DNA from: Adiantum capillus-veneris
Taxonomy: Eukaryota; Streptophyta; Polypodiopsida; Polypodiales; Pteridaceae
Assembly (NCBI GenBank): GCA_014529385.2
Contig: CM043963.1
Location: 108,604,912 to 108,668,911, forward strand
Length of the DNA stretch: 64,000 nt
Direction: 5' to 3'
Of this stretch, positions 38,086-49,782 are shown in pieces. The position numbers were made by a program, and so were the translations under genes. The notes below the pieces were generated by a model. It made no database searches and was not told where the DNA came from. It saw only the letters and a program-made list of their open reading frames with translations. The first letter of the stretch is position 1. The number at the start of each line of letters is the position of its first letter.

Positions 38086-40206
38086 TGTCGTGCAACTCCG
38101 CTCCCATGCTAAGAAAGATGCCAGAAAAATACACATCAAGCTTCTTTGAAGCCTACTTGATTAATGGTCAGTGATCAGGGCTTGTTAACATGCCAAGTTT
38201 AATGATTAATGTATGCTAGATGCGGCTTAAAAGGGCCAACTGATGCCTTAATGATGCCAAAAAGGAGTATGCCTCAAGTGAGCGCAGATGACAAATTATG
38301 ATCTAGAACTGCAGTGCTTGAAGTGCTCTACCGGCCTGTCTTTATGGCTCGTCGATTGGAGCTACGGTGCAAAAATTATGATAGTTTGAAGTTTAAGTTG
38401 ATTGCAGATCCGTATTGGATTGGGCAACTGCAGCTGAGGTGATAGAAATGATATGAATGCAGGGGCCTAAAGTGCTCACTTTGTGGAGCGCATCGGTCTT
38501 TTCATATCAATGATCGGAGTTCCGATCGCCAAGATATTGGTCGTTAAAGATTCACTGGGGGCCGGTTCCGTACTGGTCCTGTCGGCTCGGTTGGTGTCTC
38601 AGCTGGGACTTTTTGTCTTTCGTCCAGGTTTTGGAATGCGGGAGCAGTAATAACTTGAGGAGTCTCATGTCCGGGATGCCATTTCATGTAGTGCTTGGTG
38701 GGCAATAGTCGTGATTGGCAATACCCGGCTAGCAGGAACAAAACTCTGACACTTTTTATCGAATGTGATGGGAAGGCCTTACTTCAAATGCAATCACTCA
38801 TACTTGCATCTAGCAGGCTTGTGGTACTATTCAAGACCATTTACGGGCACAAAAATTCACAGTGATATTACTAGTCAGGGGATGTTGGAAATGATGTTAT
38901 GCAAGGCATTGCCTTGGCCGATATGAATGCCAAATGTGATGCCCTTCAAGGGCCCATACATACTGGCCGTCCAAAGGCACACCAATCGGCCGCCCACTAT
39001 GGGATATCAATGACCGCCCACTTGTAATTAGTAAAGGGCTTTAATGTGAATGGGAAGGGAGAAAACGGGCCATGGCATGGACAGGCAGCGAAAGAGGATG
39101 CGTAGGGAAGAACGAGGACGTAGCGGCGGCTACGGTGCTCGGACAAGCTTGAGCATGAAGCGAAAAACGTGAAGCTTCACCAGGTGCTCCTCTTCAGTGC
39201 TACTTTTGTTGCATTCCGTGGAATTCCACCCCCGGCCCTGCCACATCATTGATGGGCTCCCATGCCACGTCAGTCACGGCACCGTGATTGCGTGGTGGGG
39301 AAAATTTTTTGAGGGGCTATTTTAGGGTGTCTTCAACGAGTGAATGAGAGGAAGCATGAATGTGAGGAGGGGTAAAAAAGCATGAATGTGAGGAGGGGTC
39401 AAAAAAGCAAGGCAAGCTGCTACGAAGCAAAGGGAGGAGAAGGCTCTCTCTTCACTTGGCCTCGGCAAAGGGGGGTCGCTCTCTCTCTGTCTCTCCGTCT
39501 CGACCTTGATGTGACAAAGGTCTTTCTCTCACTCTCAACCTTAGTGAAGCGAGGAAGGCGAAGAAGGAGAAAAAAGTGAGGAAGCGGAAGGCAAGGAAGC
39601 AAGGAATCGGGGAGGAAGCTAATAGGTGGTCTCTCTCTCTCTCTGAAATCTTAAGGAAAGAAAATCCAACTCCCTCTCATCCCATAAGGAGCAAGTAAGC
39701 CGACTCTATCGAGCTCGGTAAGAGAAATCATCAAGGGCACACAAAGCCTAAAGATAATTAAAGCAGAAATTTGCAGCTTATTGTTGGTAATTGAGGCAGT
39801 AGGACAGAGAAAGCTCTTGAGTGCTATCAAAGCAGGGAAAGATCGACATAGAAAGGGAAAAGTTGTAGAATCCAAGGGCAGTTAAAGTGGTAGAAGAGAA
39901 TTTGCATAACCGTCATGAGCTAGAGATTGATTAATCATCATGTTAAGTCCGGTAACGGCCCTGTTAATCCTGTAAAACGGGAGCTTAAACTCCTAGTTAG
40001 CAGATGATCCAAGTGACGGTGTTGTTAACAGCCCGCCTTGTCTAAAGATTAAGTTGTACTCAAATGTATTAATCGATGAATTGATGATTGCGGTGATTGC
40101 CAGAGTCAGTTGAATCAGTGTCTCTTGTTCTCTCTCTTTCACACCTCCCACAGCCAGAGGCCCGGCGCCTGCCCCGACTCACATAGCAAACACATATTCC
40201 TCGAGA
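38086..40206 (+). repeat. 5' LTR of element G
   Basis: 2,121 bp, starts TGTCGTGCAACTCCG. The 3' border is set by comparison with the other LTR (CACATATTCCTCGAGA against CACATATCCCCCGACA). After it comes TCTTTGGTGAACCCGACGC; TGGTGAACCCGAC is a candidate primer site, but I cannot assign its tRNA. Confidence 0.85.
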
Positions 40207-40251
40207 TCTTTGGTGAACCCGACGCAAAACGAGCCGGGGTGGGAGGTAAAG

Positions 40252-40782
40252 ATGGAGAATTTAGAGCAAATGATGAAGATGATTGCAAAGCTAAGTGCAA
40301 ACGGTTTTGATGATAAGTCAACAGTTCCAGATTTTTCAAAGATGCTTCAATTGGTTCAAGGATCTCTACTTGAAATGGAGACCGTAAAGAAGAAAAATCA
40401 AATGGATGAAGCTTTGGATGCAGCTTTAGATGCAGTATACGACGAAAGGCAAGTTTTTGATGGATACGAATCCAGAGGGCTACCTTGAGTGCTATGAGTT
40501 GGAGACCAAGGTAAGAGGGATACCAAAATAGTTGATGATCAAATATTTTGGGCACTTACTGGGTTTGGATGTGAAGGAGCAGATTCAAGAGGTTACCAGA
40601 GCTTGCAGCGGCAAATGGGAGTATTTCAAAGAAGCTATTGTGCAAGATGCTACCTTCTTATAGGCTAATGATGAAGACATAGTCAAAGTTGTGTATGAAA
40701 AGTCGGGGTTTGCAGATGCCTTGCATGAAGTAGAAGTCTTTGAGGGTGAGTCTCTACAGCCTCAAACCACACAGGGTGAATT
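40252..40782 (+). pseudogene. Element G Gag-like relic
   Basis: ATG at 40252 begins MENLEQMMKMIAKLSANGF, an acidic helical N terminus of 79 codons. In a shifted frame the sequence continues with a Gag-like helical stretch (GLDVKEQIQEVTRACSGKWE, then YFKEAIVQD) that has two stops. The spacing to the LTR and the W-x-x-F/Y-K pattern resemble Gag of plant LTR elements. Assignment is tentative. Confidence 0.5.
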
Positions 40783-41810
40783 TTGCAAAGAACATATACC
40801 TGTATAAAAGAGGAAAAGAAATCAAGGGATCAAAACAACAAAGCAGTTAAAGCTCAAGAAGATATTTTGCAGGTGAATGAGTGTAGCCATATTCAGGTAG
40901 ACATGCAGGAAGATTCAGTTACAGCTGATACTTTTGCTAATGACTCAGAATTAGAGCAAATTTTTTCTCGCACGGATTCTACCATAGAGGTGATTGAAGA
41001 TAATGGTACAGATTTTGCCAAAGAGTTGATTAATGATACAGATGTTATAGGTCAAAGCAGGGCTGCTGTTGAAAGCAGCAGGACCATGGGTTTTGGTATA
41101 CCAGATTTATCGAATTTGGATGTACCACATTTAGAGGACTTGGTTAAGCAAGAGTATGTGCTTGAAGATCTGCAAAATGCTAATTCAGAGGGGGTGCAGA
41201 CTCCTTCATTGAAAAGTTGTTGTGAAGCACAGCTACCAAATTGAAAAATTGATCTTGAACGTGATTATGATGATTCAAAGGGGGTGCAGACTCCTTTGAC
41301 ACGCTTCTGTGACCTAGAGCTACCGATCTCGCAGACTGATCATGAATTTTTTGATGATGTAGAAGGGGAGCAAACCTCTTCTCTATCAAGAATTTGTGAC
41401 ACAGGGCTCCCACTATGGCAGAATGATCATGAACTTGATGATGCTGATTCAGAGGGGGTGCATAATGAAGTGCAATCTCTTGTTGATGAATATGATTGGT
41501 TTCATTGTGCCAATGATACAGACAGGGCAGTAGATGAAATTTTCAATGTGCATGCTGAATTTGTGCTACGGAAGTGCAAAGATATTTGGATGAGGGTGAA
41601 AGACTTGAAGAGAAATTTACTGCAGATGCGTTTAGTATGCATGTCATATGTGGAAATCTTAGTTTACTGCAGCAACCTGAGATGTGCAAGATGGAGGAAC
41701 CTTCTCTAGCGGTGGACCTAGATCTTATGTGCTTATTGGACGAAGCTTTGGAAGGGTTCTCAAATACAGATGCTAAGGATACCAATCAATCCACAATCAT
41801 GCATGAGTAA
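40783..41810 (+). pseudogene. Element G acidic repeat protein, broken
   Basis: Open stretches at 40783-41244, 41284-41709 and 41574-41810 encode a very acidic protein of unknown function. Within it, four tandem units of 84-90 bp start at about 41191, 41281, 41365 and 41455. Their consensus is D-S-E-G-V-Q-T-P-S-L-x4-C-x3-L-P, followed by DHE-x-DD. A stop at 41242-41244 splits units 1 and 2, and a frameshift follows unit 4. I do not recognise the family. It is not an RT-encoding gene. Confidence 0.6.
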
Positions 41811-42015
41811 GTTTGTACAGAGGCAGCTGATGATGAACTTGTCCAGCTATTGCATGATGCGCTACTTGATTTTGAGTTCAGATGCATCTTTTGAGCCTAA
41901 TGAAGAGGATTTTACTAGAGACTTGATGTATTCAAATATGCATGATTTGGATTCCAATACTAGTGAGAGTGAAGGTGCACTACCAATGCTTTTACCTGTG
42001 ATTAATGATAGATAA

Positions 42016-42345
42016 ATGGATGAGCCAGTTGCACAAGGGATATGGCAGTATCTAGTGCTACCTGATGCTATATGGGATTTGATGTTACCCTATGATGTAG
42101 GGGATTTTGAGCTAGCTTTTGACCCAGGAGGTGAGAGATATATGCATGGTCTAGGGCAATTGACTTATATGCCATATGATCCAGGCGGTTTGCATGAAGA
42201 TTTGTGGGTTAATTTATGTTTATGCTCTATTGATTGGAAATTCTTGTATTTTCCCTATGATCCTGGAGGATGGTGCAAATTTTTTAAAGGAATGCTCACA
42301 GTGGGGCAAATGATTGGTTTTCTATTTGATCCTAGGGGTTACTAA
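42016..42345 (+). CDS. Element G open frame with repeated DPGG motif
   Basis: 109 codons with MDEPVAQGIWQYL at the start. Five related short motifs occur: PYDVGD, FDPGG (42118), PYDPGG (42172), PYDPGG (42253) and FDPRG (about 42324), spaced 17 to 27 residues apart in a Trp/Tyr/Leu-rich context. The frame upstream (41770-42015) ends just before it in a different phase, so this may be the C-terminal part of one broken protein with the acidic repeat region. The function is unknown to me. Confidence 0.55.
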   Translation: MDEPVAQGIWQYLVLPDAIWDLMLPYDVGDFELAFDPGGERYMHGLGQLTYMPYDPGGLHEDLWVNLCLCSIDWKFLYFPYDPGGWCKFFKGMLTVGQMIGFLFDPRGY

Positions 42346-42916
42346 AGTGCAAGTTGCAGATTTAGAGGACACCAGATGTCTGATGTAGCAGGTTGTATGG
42401 TACAAGGTTTTGTTTTCTAGATTTATGCTGAGTCAGAAGAGTTTTTGGTTATGTAGTCAATAAGATTACATGGTTGGCTTCTAGATAGCTTCTTTGGACA
42501 ATTGATGAAGTATCTTCACATATTTTAATTTGGTTCTGTTACCAAAACTTGAGGTAAAGGACTTGACGGCCATTCTGTGTGCAAACAGAGTAAGGCATAC
42601 TTGAGCTTGACACGGTTCCCTTAAGAGAGCTTAATGGTCAAGCCGAATGCATCATTAATTGGAGCACTTGAGTCTGGCGGAGTTCACTAAACAGGTTTCC
42701 ATAATTGAATGCTTTGCAGATACGACAGATACGATTCAAAGATTTTTGATGAGCAACTACCTAATGATTAAGTTAGCATATTGATGATAGGGTATAAGCC
42801 TTATTTCATTTTTTGTTACCAGTTACATGAGTTTGATGATGGCAAAAGAGCTTAAGGTACCTGTAGCAGATGTAGATTGAGGTGTTGTTGGCATAGACCG
42901 GAGGCTGTGCACGTTT

Positions 42917-42928
42917 AGAGGGGGTGGA
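42917..42928 (+). promoter_or_regulatory. Polypurine tract of element G
   Basis: AGAGGGGGTGGA lies immediately before the 3' LTR start TGTCATGCAGCTCCG. Confidence 0.88.
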
Positions 42929-45280
42929 TGTCATGCAGCTCCGCTCACATGCTAAGAAAGATGCCAAAAGAATGCACATCAAGCTTCTTTGAAGCCTACT
43001 TAAATAATGGTCAGTGATCAGGGCTTGTTAATAGGCCAAGTTTAATGATCAATGTATGCCAGATGCGGCTTAAAAGGGCCAATTGATGCCTTAATGATGC
43101 CAAAAAGGAGTATGCTTGAAGTCAGCACAGATGACAAATTATGATCTAGAACTGCAGTGCTTGAAGTGGTCTACCGGCCTGTCTTTATGGCTCATCGATT
43201 AGATCTACGGTGCAAAAATTATGACAGTTTGAAGTTTAAGTCGATTGTAGATCTGTACTAGATTGGGCAACTGCAACTGAGGTGACAGAAATGATATGAA
43301 TGCAGGGGCCTGAAGTGCTCACTTTGTGAAGCGCATCGGTCTTTTCAGATCAATGATCGGAGTTTCGACGCCAAGATATTGATCGTTAAAGATTCAACGG
43401 GGGCCGGTTCCGTATTGGTCCTGTCGGCTCAGTTGGTGTCTCAGCTAGGAGTTTTTGTCTTTCGTCCAGGTTTTGGAATGCGGGAGCAGTAATAACTTCA
43501 GCAGTCTCATGTCCGGGATGCCATTTCATGCAGTGCTTGGCCGGCAATAGTCGTGATTGGCAATACCCGGCTAGCAGGAACAAAACTCTGACACTTTTTA
43601 TTGAATGTGATGGGAAGGCCTTACTTCAAATGCAATCACTCATACTTGCATCTAGCAGGCTTGTGGCACTATTCAAGACTATTTACGGACACAAAAATTC
43701 ACGGTGATATTACTAGTCGGAGGATGTTGGAAATGATATTATGCAAGGCATTGCCTTGGCCGATATGAATGCCAAATGTGATGCCCTTCAAGGGCCCATA
43801 AATATTGGTCGCCCAAAGGCACACCAATCGGCCGCCCACTTGTAAAAAGTAAAGGGCTTTAATGTGAATGGGAAGGGAGAAAACGGGCCATGACATGGAC
43901 AGGCAGCGAAAGAGGATTGAGGACGTAGCGGCGGCTATGGTTCTCGGACAAGCTTGAGCATGAAGCGAAAAAAGTGAAGCTTTACTAGGTGCTCCTCTTC
44001 GGTGCTGCTTTTGTTGCATTCCGTGGACTTCCACCCCCGGCCCTGCCACATCATTGATGGGGATTCCACGCCGCCACGTCAATCACGGCACCGTGATTGC
44101 ATGGTGGGGCAAAATTTTTGAGGGGCTATTTTAGGGTGTCTTCAACGAGTGAATGAGAGGAAGCATGAACGTGAGGAGGGGTCAAAAAAGAAAGGCAAGC
44201 TGCTACGAAGCAAAGGGAGGAGAAGGCTCTCTCTTCACTTAGCCTCGGCAAAGGGGGGTCGCTCTCTCTCTGTCTCTCCCTCTTGACCTGGATGTGACAA
44301 AGGTCTTTCTCTCTTGCTCTCAACCTTAGTGAAGCGAGGAAGGCGGAGAAGGAGAAAAGCGAGGAAGCGGAAGGCAAGGAAGCAAGGAATCAGGGAGGAA
44401 GCTAAGAGGCGGTCTCTCTCTCTCTCTGAAATCTTAAGGAAAGAAAATCCGACTCCCTCTCATCCCATAAGGATCAAGTAAGCTGACTCTATCGAGCTCG
44501 GTAAGAGAAATCATCAAGGGCACACAAAGCCTAAAGATAATTAAAGTAGAAATTTGCAGCTTATTGTTGGTAATTTAGGGAGTAGGACAGAGAAAGCTCT
44601 TGAGTGCTATCAAAGCAGGGAAAGATCGACATAGAAAGGGAAAAGTTTTTAAGATGTCTTATCCTTCTTTTTTTTTTTGCTTAAAGTTGAGTACTTGTTT
44701 TAAGCCAAGTAAGTTGCGTCAACTTATTTTACACATACCTTTTTTGAAAACATTTTTAAGTTAATAATGTTTTGTTTTATCTAGTTTTGTTTCGAAGCAA
44801 TCAAAGTGATTTAGTTAGTTAGTTTGTTTGTTTTTGTTTTTCTTTTCTTTTCGTGTGTCCCTTGCTTTTATAGTTTTATGAGTGCTTTATTCCCTCTTAT
44901 AATTCGTGAGTTCAGACTATTCTGAACTTATGAAGGTATATGTAGAATCCAAGGGCAGTTAAAGTGGCAGAAGAGAATTTGCATAACCGTCATGAGCTAG
45001 AGATTGATTAATCATCATGTTAAGTCTGATTTCATTAATGGCCCGGTTAATCCTGTAATAAACGGGAGCTCAAACTCCTAGTTAGCAAATGATCCAAGTG
45101 ACGGTGTTGTTAATAGCCCGCCTTGGCTAAAAATTAAGTTGTACTCAAATGTATTAATCGATTAATTGATGATTGCGGTGATTGCCAGAGTCAGTTGCAT
45201 CAGTGTCTCGTGTTCTCTCTCTTTCACACCTCCCACAGCCAGAGGCCCACGCTCACGTAGCGAACACATATCCCCCGACA
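42929..45280 (+). repeat. 3' LTR of element G
   Basis: 2,352 bp. It matches 38086-40206 with clear substitutions and small indels, and with an extra 294 bp at 44648-44941. It ends CCCCCGACA. Confidence 0.88.
44648..44941. mobile_element. 294-bp insertion present in only one LTR of G
   Basis: The 5' LTR has GGGAAAAGTT joined directly to GTAGAATCC near 39860. Here the same two blocks are separated by 294 bp of T-rich DNA (a T-run near 44670, TTTGTTTGTTTTTG words, and a 6-bp-arm hairpin GTTCAG/CTGAAC near 44910). I see no clear terminal repeats or target duplication, so the type is unknown. The alternative is a deletion in the 5' LTR. Confidence 0.7.
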
Positions 45281-47256
45281 ATGTGCTTGAATCTTGCGGC
45301 AAAGTCCCCCTACATCACCTTCCACAGAAATACCTTCATAAATGAGGCCACTGTGGATTTCAATTGTTCTTTGTGACCTCAACCCATCAAGCTTCCGACC
45401 ATTGTTTCTTCCAGTGTTTGTTCAAAGGGGCAAACCAATCAGCCTCGTGCATTAACACTTGGTAAATGCCCATGGTATGAGGTTTAAAGAATGGGCTACT
45501 CATGGTTCTCTTCCAAGATTTCCACTCAAAAGTAGATTCCCATATTAGCATTACAATATTGTCCACGCATTCTACAACTCTGTTGACAAGTAGATTCTCA
45601 ATGCCATTGAGTTGAAACTGGGCAGTCAACTGGTCAAAGGATTTCTAGCACTTCTTGTTTCCATCTCAGAAGTGGATCAACCGCTAGAGTCCTTCATCCT
45701 TCTTGCAATTTCTCTCCAATAAGGGTTCATGATTACATCAGCAACTATAGATAGTCAAGGAGTGTGAGATGGAGTTCTGGAAATATCTCGTTAATTCACC
45801 CCATTCCAGTACCCATGTTTCTCTATTGCACTTTCGCACCAGCTCTCCCGTGATACCACCTAGTCTCAAGGTAGACCACCTCGGGGCTAATAGTTTGTGG
45901 TGCACCTCGATCCCTTTCCACTAACCACCTTTAGAGAAAAGTTTTGCCTTGTCTATCATATCCTTGGTCATGATAGCCCAAGAATGGTTTTGTTTTATGA
46001 TTGAGACCACAAACTTGGCACACAAGGCCTCAACATGAACAACAAGGTTGAAAATTTTGAGGCCACCTTGGCCATCGATCGAGCCATAACTTCCCACTTT
46101 TCCCATTGCTATGGAGACAAGGCTTTAGTGTCATTCCTCCATAAGAATCTTTTAACAGGTTTCAAAAACTCCTTGCAGTTACATTTGACTATTTTGAGGA
46201 GCGGGCTAGTGAAGGCAATATAATGAAGCATAAATGAATGGATCACTTTGACGACTCGGAAAGGGAAGCAACACATACTCCCACCTTCTCATTTCTCTTG
46301 ATCTTCTCCAAGACCCACTATAACCTTTCTGTGTGTGTAACATCCACCCAAAGGGGGCGCTCATATGTAGAAATATCCTTCCTTTAGACACAATCTCCCC
46401 TGAATAGACTAATGGGTCACATGAGTCGTTTTCTACCAGGGAGATCAATCTAGATTTCTCAATACTACACTTCGACCCCGAAGCCACATTAAATGTTTTC
46501 ACAATCTCTAGAACCTTCCTAAGTACCTGAGGGCTAGCTTTTAAAAAGAGGAGGGAGTGTCTGTGAACATCTTAGCCAAGAGTTGGTCGTTGTCGGGCAA
46601 AGTTAGACCTTGAATTTCACCCCGTGCAACAGCAACTTTGAGCATTGTTATTAGAGGATGCAACCCAATGGCAAAGAGAAGAGGGTCCAAGGGGCATCCT
46701 TGCTTGAAATATCTTCTAGCTTCAAAGGAGCCCACAATTCTATCATTGAGCAAGAGCTTAGATTGACTGCTTGCACCCAGAGTGTGTATAAGTTGACAAA
46801 GGCGAGGCCCAAAGCCTAGTGATTTCATGACATCTTCAATGAAGGAACACGTAATCCTATCCTACGCCTTGTCTACGTCCAGCTGAAGGAAAATGCACTC
46901 CTGCTTCGTGAAGGTTGTGTACTCAATGCCAACCATTGTTGCCAAGATATTTTCATATGTTCACCTTCCTTTGATAAACCCGTGCTGATGAGAGGAGACG
47001 ACATTGTCGAAGAGGGGGGCAATTCTAAGAGCGAGTGTCTTGGCAATGATTTTGTTTGTCACAAACGTCATAGTTTTGGGCCCCCAATGCTTAAGATGCA
47101 AGTAGCAAACCTGTTTTGGGATAGGCTTGAACAACCCTCTTTTCACACTAGGATCCAACGACCCCTTGACAAAAGCTTGGTTAGCCATATATGCGATTGG
47201 GACCTTGAAGTCATCCCAGAACTCCCTGAAGAATTGAGTGGTCAGACCATCCCAAT
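45281..47256 (-). pseudogene. LINE F2, reverse transcriptase part
   Basis: Minus strand, same family as LINE F1. RT motifs are GLTTQFFREFWDDFK, LKHWGPKTMTFVTNKI, SSHQHGFIKGR, YFKQGCPLDPLLFAIGLHPL and an active-site loop MFTDTPSSF replacing F/YADD. The linker to the zinc domain (IMTKDMIDKAKLFSKGG) follows, with matches to F1 at 32560-32600. The 5' side is cut at 47257 by a Copia LTR, so endonuclease and ORF1 lie outside the window, if present. Confidence 0.88.
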
Positions 47257-47576
47257 TGTTGGAATTATGGTTGCAGCGAAACACACACAACTTGGAGAAG
47301 ACGAAGGAAGCTCAAGGCACACAATAGAGAGTGTGTTACTTAGTGTGCAATGGAAAGACAGATAGCCTAGAGTGATGGGCGTATATACAATGCTCGGGGG
47401 AAAACCCTCCTAAAGAGGGAAAAAAATGCCCCGGCGGTCCTAGTGTGTTCACACACATCACTACCACATGTATATGGTAAAAAATCCCCCCATGGAGTGA
47501 TGCGGTGAACGAGACTTGGCACATGAGTAAAGGGCAGTGCCATGCCCTGAGGACATGATCAGTTCACAAAGGGGAG
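47257..47576 (-). mobile_element. C-family Copia 3' end on the minus strand
   Basis: The LTR (47257-47482) has the same terminal sequences as the 3' LTR of element C: on the plus strand it starts TGTTGGAATTATGG and ends CATGTATATGGTAA. Next to it is the polypurine tract (GGGGGGATTT on the minus strand, about 47484-47493) and the 3' untranslated stretch that follows Copia RNase H. Homology stops at 47576, where element H begins. The rest of this Copia should lie beyond H. Confidence 0.85.
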
Positions 47577-48525
47577 TGTTGAGCCAACAGAGGATCACAC
47601 CCACATTTTTGCTCACACTCATCATTTTGTAACCATTGATTGTAATAAATGTCTTTTCGACATTAATTTTGATTTGAGCCATTCATTAAGTAACGGGACT
47701 CAATTGATTTTCTAGCCTGTAATCCCGAAGTAATTTCACTTGCTGATGTAATTAGTTAGAGATGTTCTCACCTCCAAGGCTGAGGTATATAAGCCAAAGT
47801 TTTTGTAGCCTAAAGGAGGCAGATTATTAATCAAAGTGAGTTTTTTGGAGTGCCGTGACTGTGTCTGAGAGAGAGAGAGAGAGAGTGAGTGAGTGAGAGT
47901 CTTATCTACTTGCTACGCGAGCTACGGAGCCGCCATTGGAGAAGCGACACCGCCATTGTGTTAGCAATGGCGAGAGCTACGCACAGATACCAAGAGTGCG
48001 CGCTATCGGCTTCTATGTGTGGTAAGTTCCTACGAGCTTCGGTGTGAGTTTTCTTCCAACTCGTGTGTCGGAATGGAGCGTGCAGCATATCTATAAAACC
48101 ACAAGGAGTAGAGCTACACATTGGTACCATCGGGGTCAAGTTTCAATCACCTGTATTTTTCGGCCTATCTTCATATGCGTTTACCGCATGGAGTGGTTAT
48201 AGGTTGATTTTGCAGTTCATGTCTTTAGGGTGTTGTTCTTACCTAGTGTATAGACTTCCCCTTGAGTTTGAGATCGATTCAATGATTCTTGATCCTGTTT
48301 CGTATAGCATTCGTTCGTGGTACGGATTTCAGTCACTTGCGTATTTTAGAACTTAGATTTGATTTCCTTAGTAGTGATTGTCATTAGAAGGTCGAGTAGG
48401 TGATTTGACACCCACCTAGTTGTTTCCATGCGCCTGTGGGTCAAGCTCTGTCCTCGTCTGACAAATTCTGTTGTTGGTTGAGTTCTCGCTATTTAGCTTC
48501 CGCTAGCGGCGTAACCGCCTTAACA
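47577..48525 (+). repeat. 5' LTR of element H
   Basis: 949 bp, TGTTGAGCCAACAG to GCCTTAACA. The left border is where the Copia homology breaks, and the right border is 2 nt before the primer site. It contains a short GA run at about 47866-47892. Confidence 0.82.
47786..47792 (+). promoter_or_regulatory. Candidate TATA box in the LTR of H
   Basis: TATATAA in the context GAGGTATATAAGCC, about 210 bp into the LTR. Position and context suit a Pol II promoter. Start-site data would be needed to confirm it. Confidence 0.5.
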
Positions 48526-48527
48526 TT

Positions 48528-48545
48528 TGGCACCGCTGCCGGGGA
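48528..48545 (+). promoter_or_regulatory. Primer binding site (tRNA-Asp type) of element H
   Basis: TGGCACCGCTGCCGGGGA, two bases after the LTR. It differs at two positions from the plant tRNA-Asp primer site TGGCGCCGTTGCCGGGGA known from Athila and related elements. Confidence 0.85.
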
Positions 48546-49060
48546 CGAGAGCCCTAAGTAGGTGACCTTAGACTAATCCTACGAGGTGAGTCGTATAAAC
48601 TACTTTGTATACTTTAGTTAGAAAAGATCTAGGAGTGGTGGACTCCGAAGATCTCGAGAGATACTAGGAAGTGGGGTATTCTTGGGTCTTCCGTGTTGAC
48701 AGTATTTTTAGTTTAGCTTAGATTTGTTTGTTGTTTTGTTGGTGTTGAGTAGTTGTTGATAGAAGAAGAATTTGCTAGTCCGTGAGTGACAGTGGATCTC
48801 TTTAAAATCACAATTACCAAACCCATTTTATGATTAGGAATAGCTTAGGTAGGACTTCATTTGATCCTGATCTGGAGCTAGTAATCATTCGAGTATTTGC
48901 TTGATATGGTTGATTGCATGATAGATCACTAAACCGTCGAGTTAGTAGTGAAACTTGTAATAAACAAAAGTCAGAGAAATTTTTTGTGTATCTGGGAGCT
49001 GCTGAGCACTTGAGAAAGCTTTAGGAAGGATTCTGTGCCAAAAAACTGGAAATCTGCAAC

Positions 49061-49782
49061 TTTAGACATCATACGCGTATGATGTCTAAATGACCAAACA
49101 GAGACCAAAACAAAAAATTTGACTTTACCAGAGTGTTCAAAAGGGGGGTTATACCCTAATTTCAACTTAAAACAAGAGCATTAACACTCAAAGAAACCCA
49201 AAAAGACAAGTCGGAGCCCAAGAAACGCAAAGAATAGAAAATTTTGGATTCAGATCTTGTTTTTACATTCAAACCTGACAAAAACACTTGAAACTCAATT
49301 ATAAACATTGGAGAAGGCTTAAAACCAAGAATAGTCAAAATCTGGGACAAAAGACATCATACGCGTATAATGTCTTTTAGCACATTCACTGCTTATTTTT
49401 GATATCTGACCTGACAAGATTGTTACAAACACTGTAGAAAGCATAAATATCAAGTCTTGACCCAAATTGATGAAAAAGACATCATACGCGTATGATGTCT
49501 TTGACCTAATTTTGGACATATTTTGATACTTTGCCAACACAGATCCATTGTAATAGTTGTCTAGAGGTTATATTTCAAGTTTCATCCCATTTGGATCACA
49601 ATTGACCCAAAACAAGTCAAAAGAGGAAAATTGCCAAGAAAAGTCTAAATTAGCCATAACTTGCTCAAACAGAGTTCAAACTGAATTTTGTGAGTGGACA
49701 GAGCATAAGGGGGCTACTGAGAGTGAGCATAACCAAAATAGTCCAAATCTGTGAAAAAAGACATCATACGTGTATAATATCT
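49061..49782. promoter_or_regulatory. Palindrome array 1 in the leader of H (four copies)
   Basis: A 24-bp palindrome made of AGACATCATACG followed by its exact reverse complement, with ACGCGT at its centre. Copies: 49064-49087 (perfect, extended to 30 bp at 49061-49090), 49352-49375 (one change), 49477-49500 (perfect) and 49759-49782 (three transitions). Start-to-start spacings are 288, 125 and 282 bp. The same palindrome occurs in array 2. As DNA it is a dyad site; as RNA it could fold into a hairpin with a self-complementary loop. Confidence 0.95.

Larger units (their letters stand above)
38086..45280 (+). mobile_element. Element G: large LTR element without RT, inserted in LINE F2
   Basis: Two LTRs (38086-40206 and 42929-45280) flank a 2.7-kb internal region. 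The 4-bp flanks are ACGT (38082-38085) and ATGT (45281-45284), one transition apart. Removing G and one flank copy rejoins LINE F2 in a single reading frame through the zinc motif, which proves the borders. The internal region has a gag-like relic and repeat-rich open frames but no protease, RT, RNase H or integrase. It is a non-autonomous large retrotransposon derivative. Confidence 0.88.

Noticed and set aside
38544-38741. Matching minus-strand frames in both LTRs of G (also 43386-43583)
   Set aside because: They recur only because the LTRs are duplicates. No motif and no start context.
40211-40225. TGGTGAACCCGAC as an assigned primer site of G
   Set aside because: It is well placed after the LTR, but its complement does not continue as a tRNA T arm, so I could not assign a tRNA.
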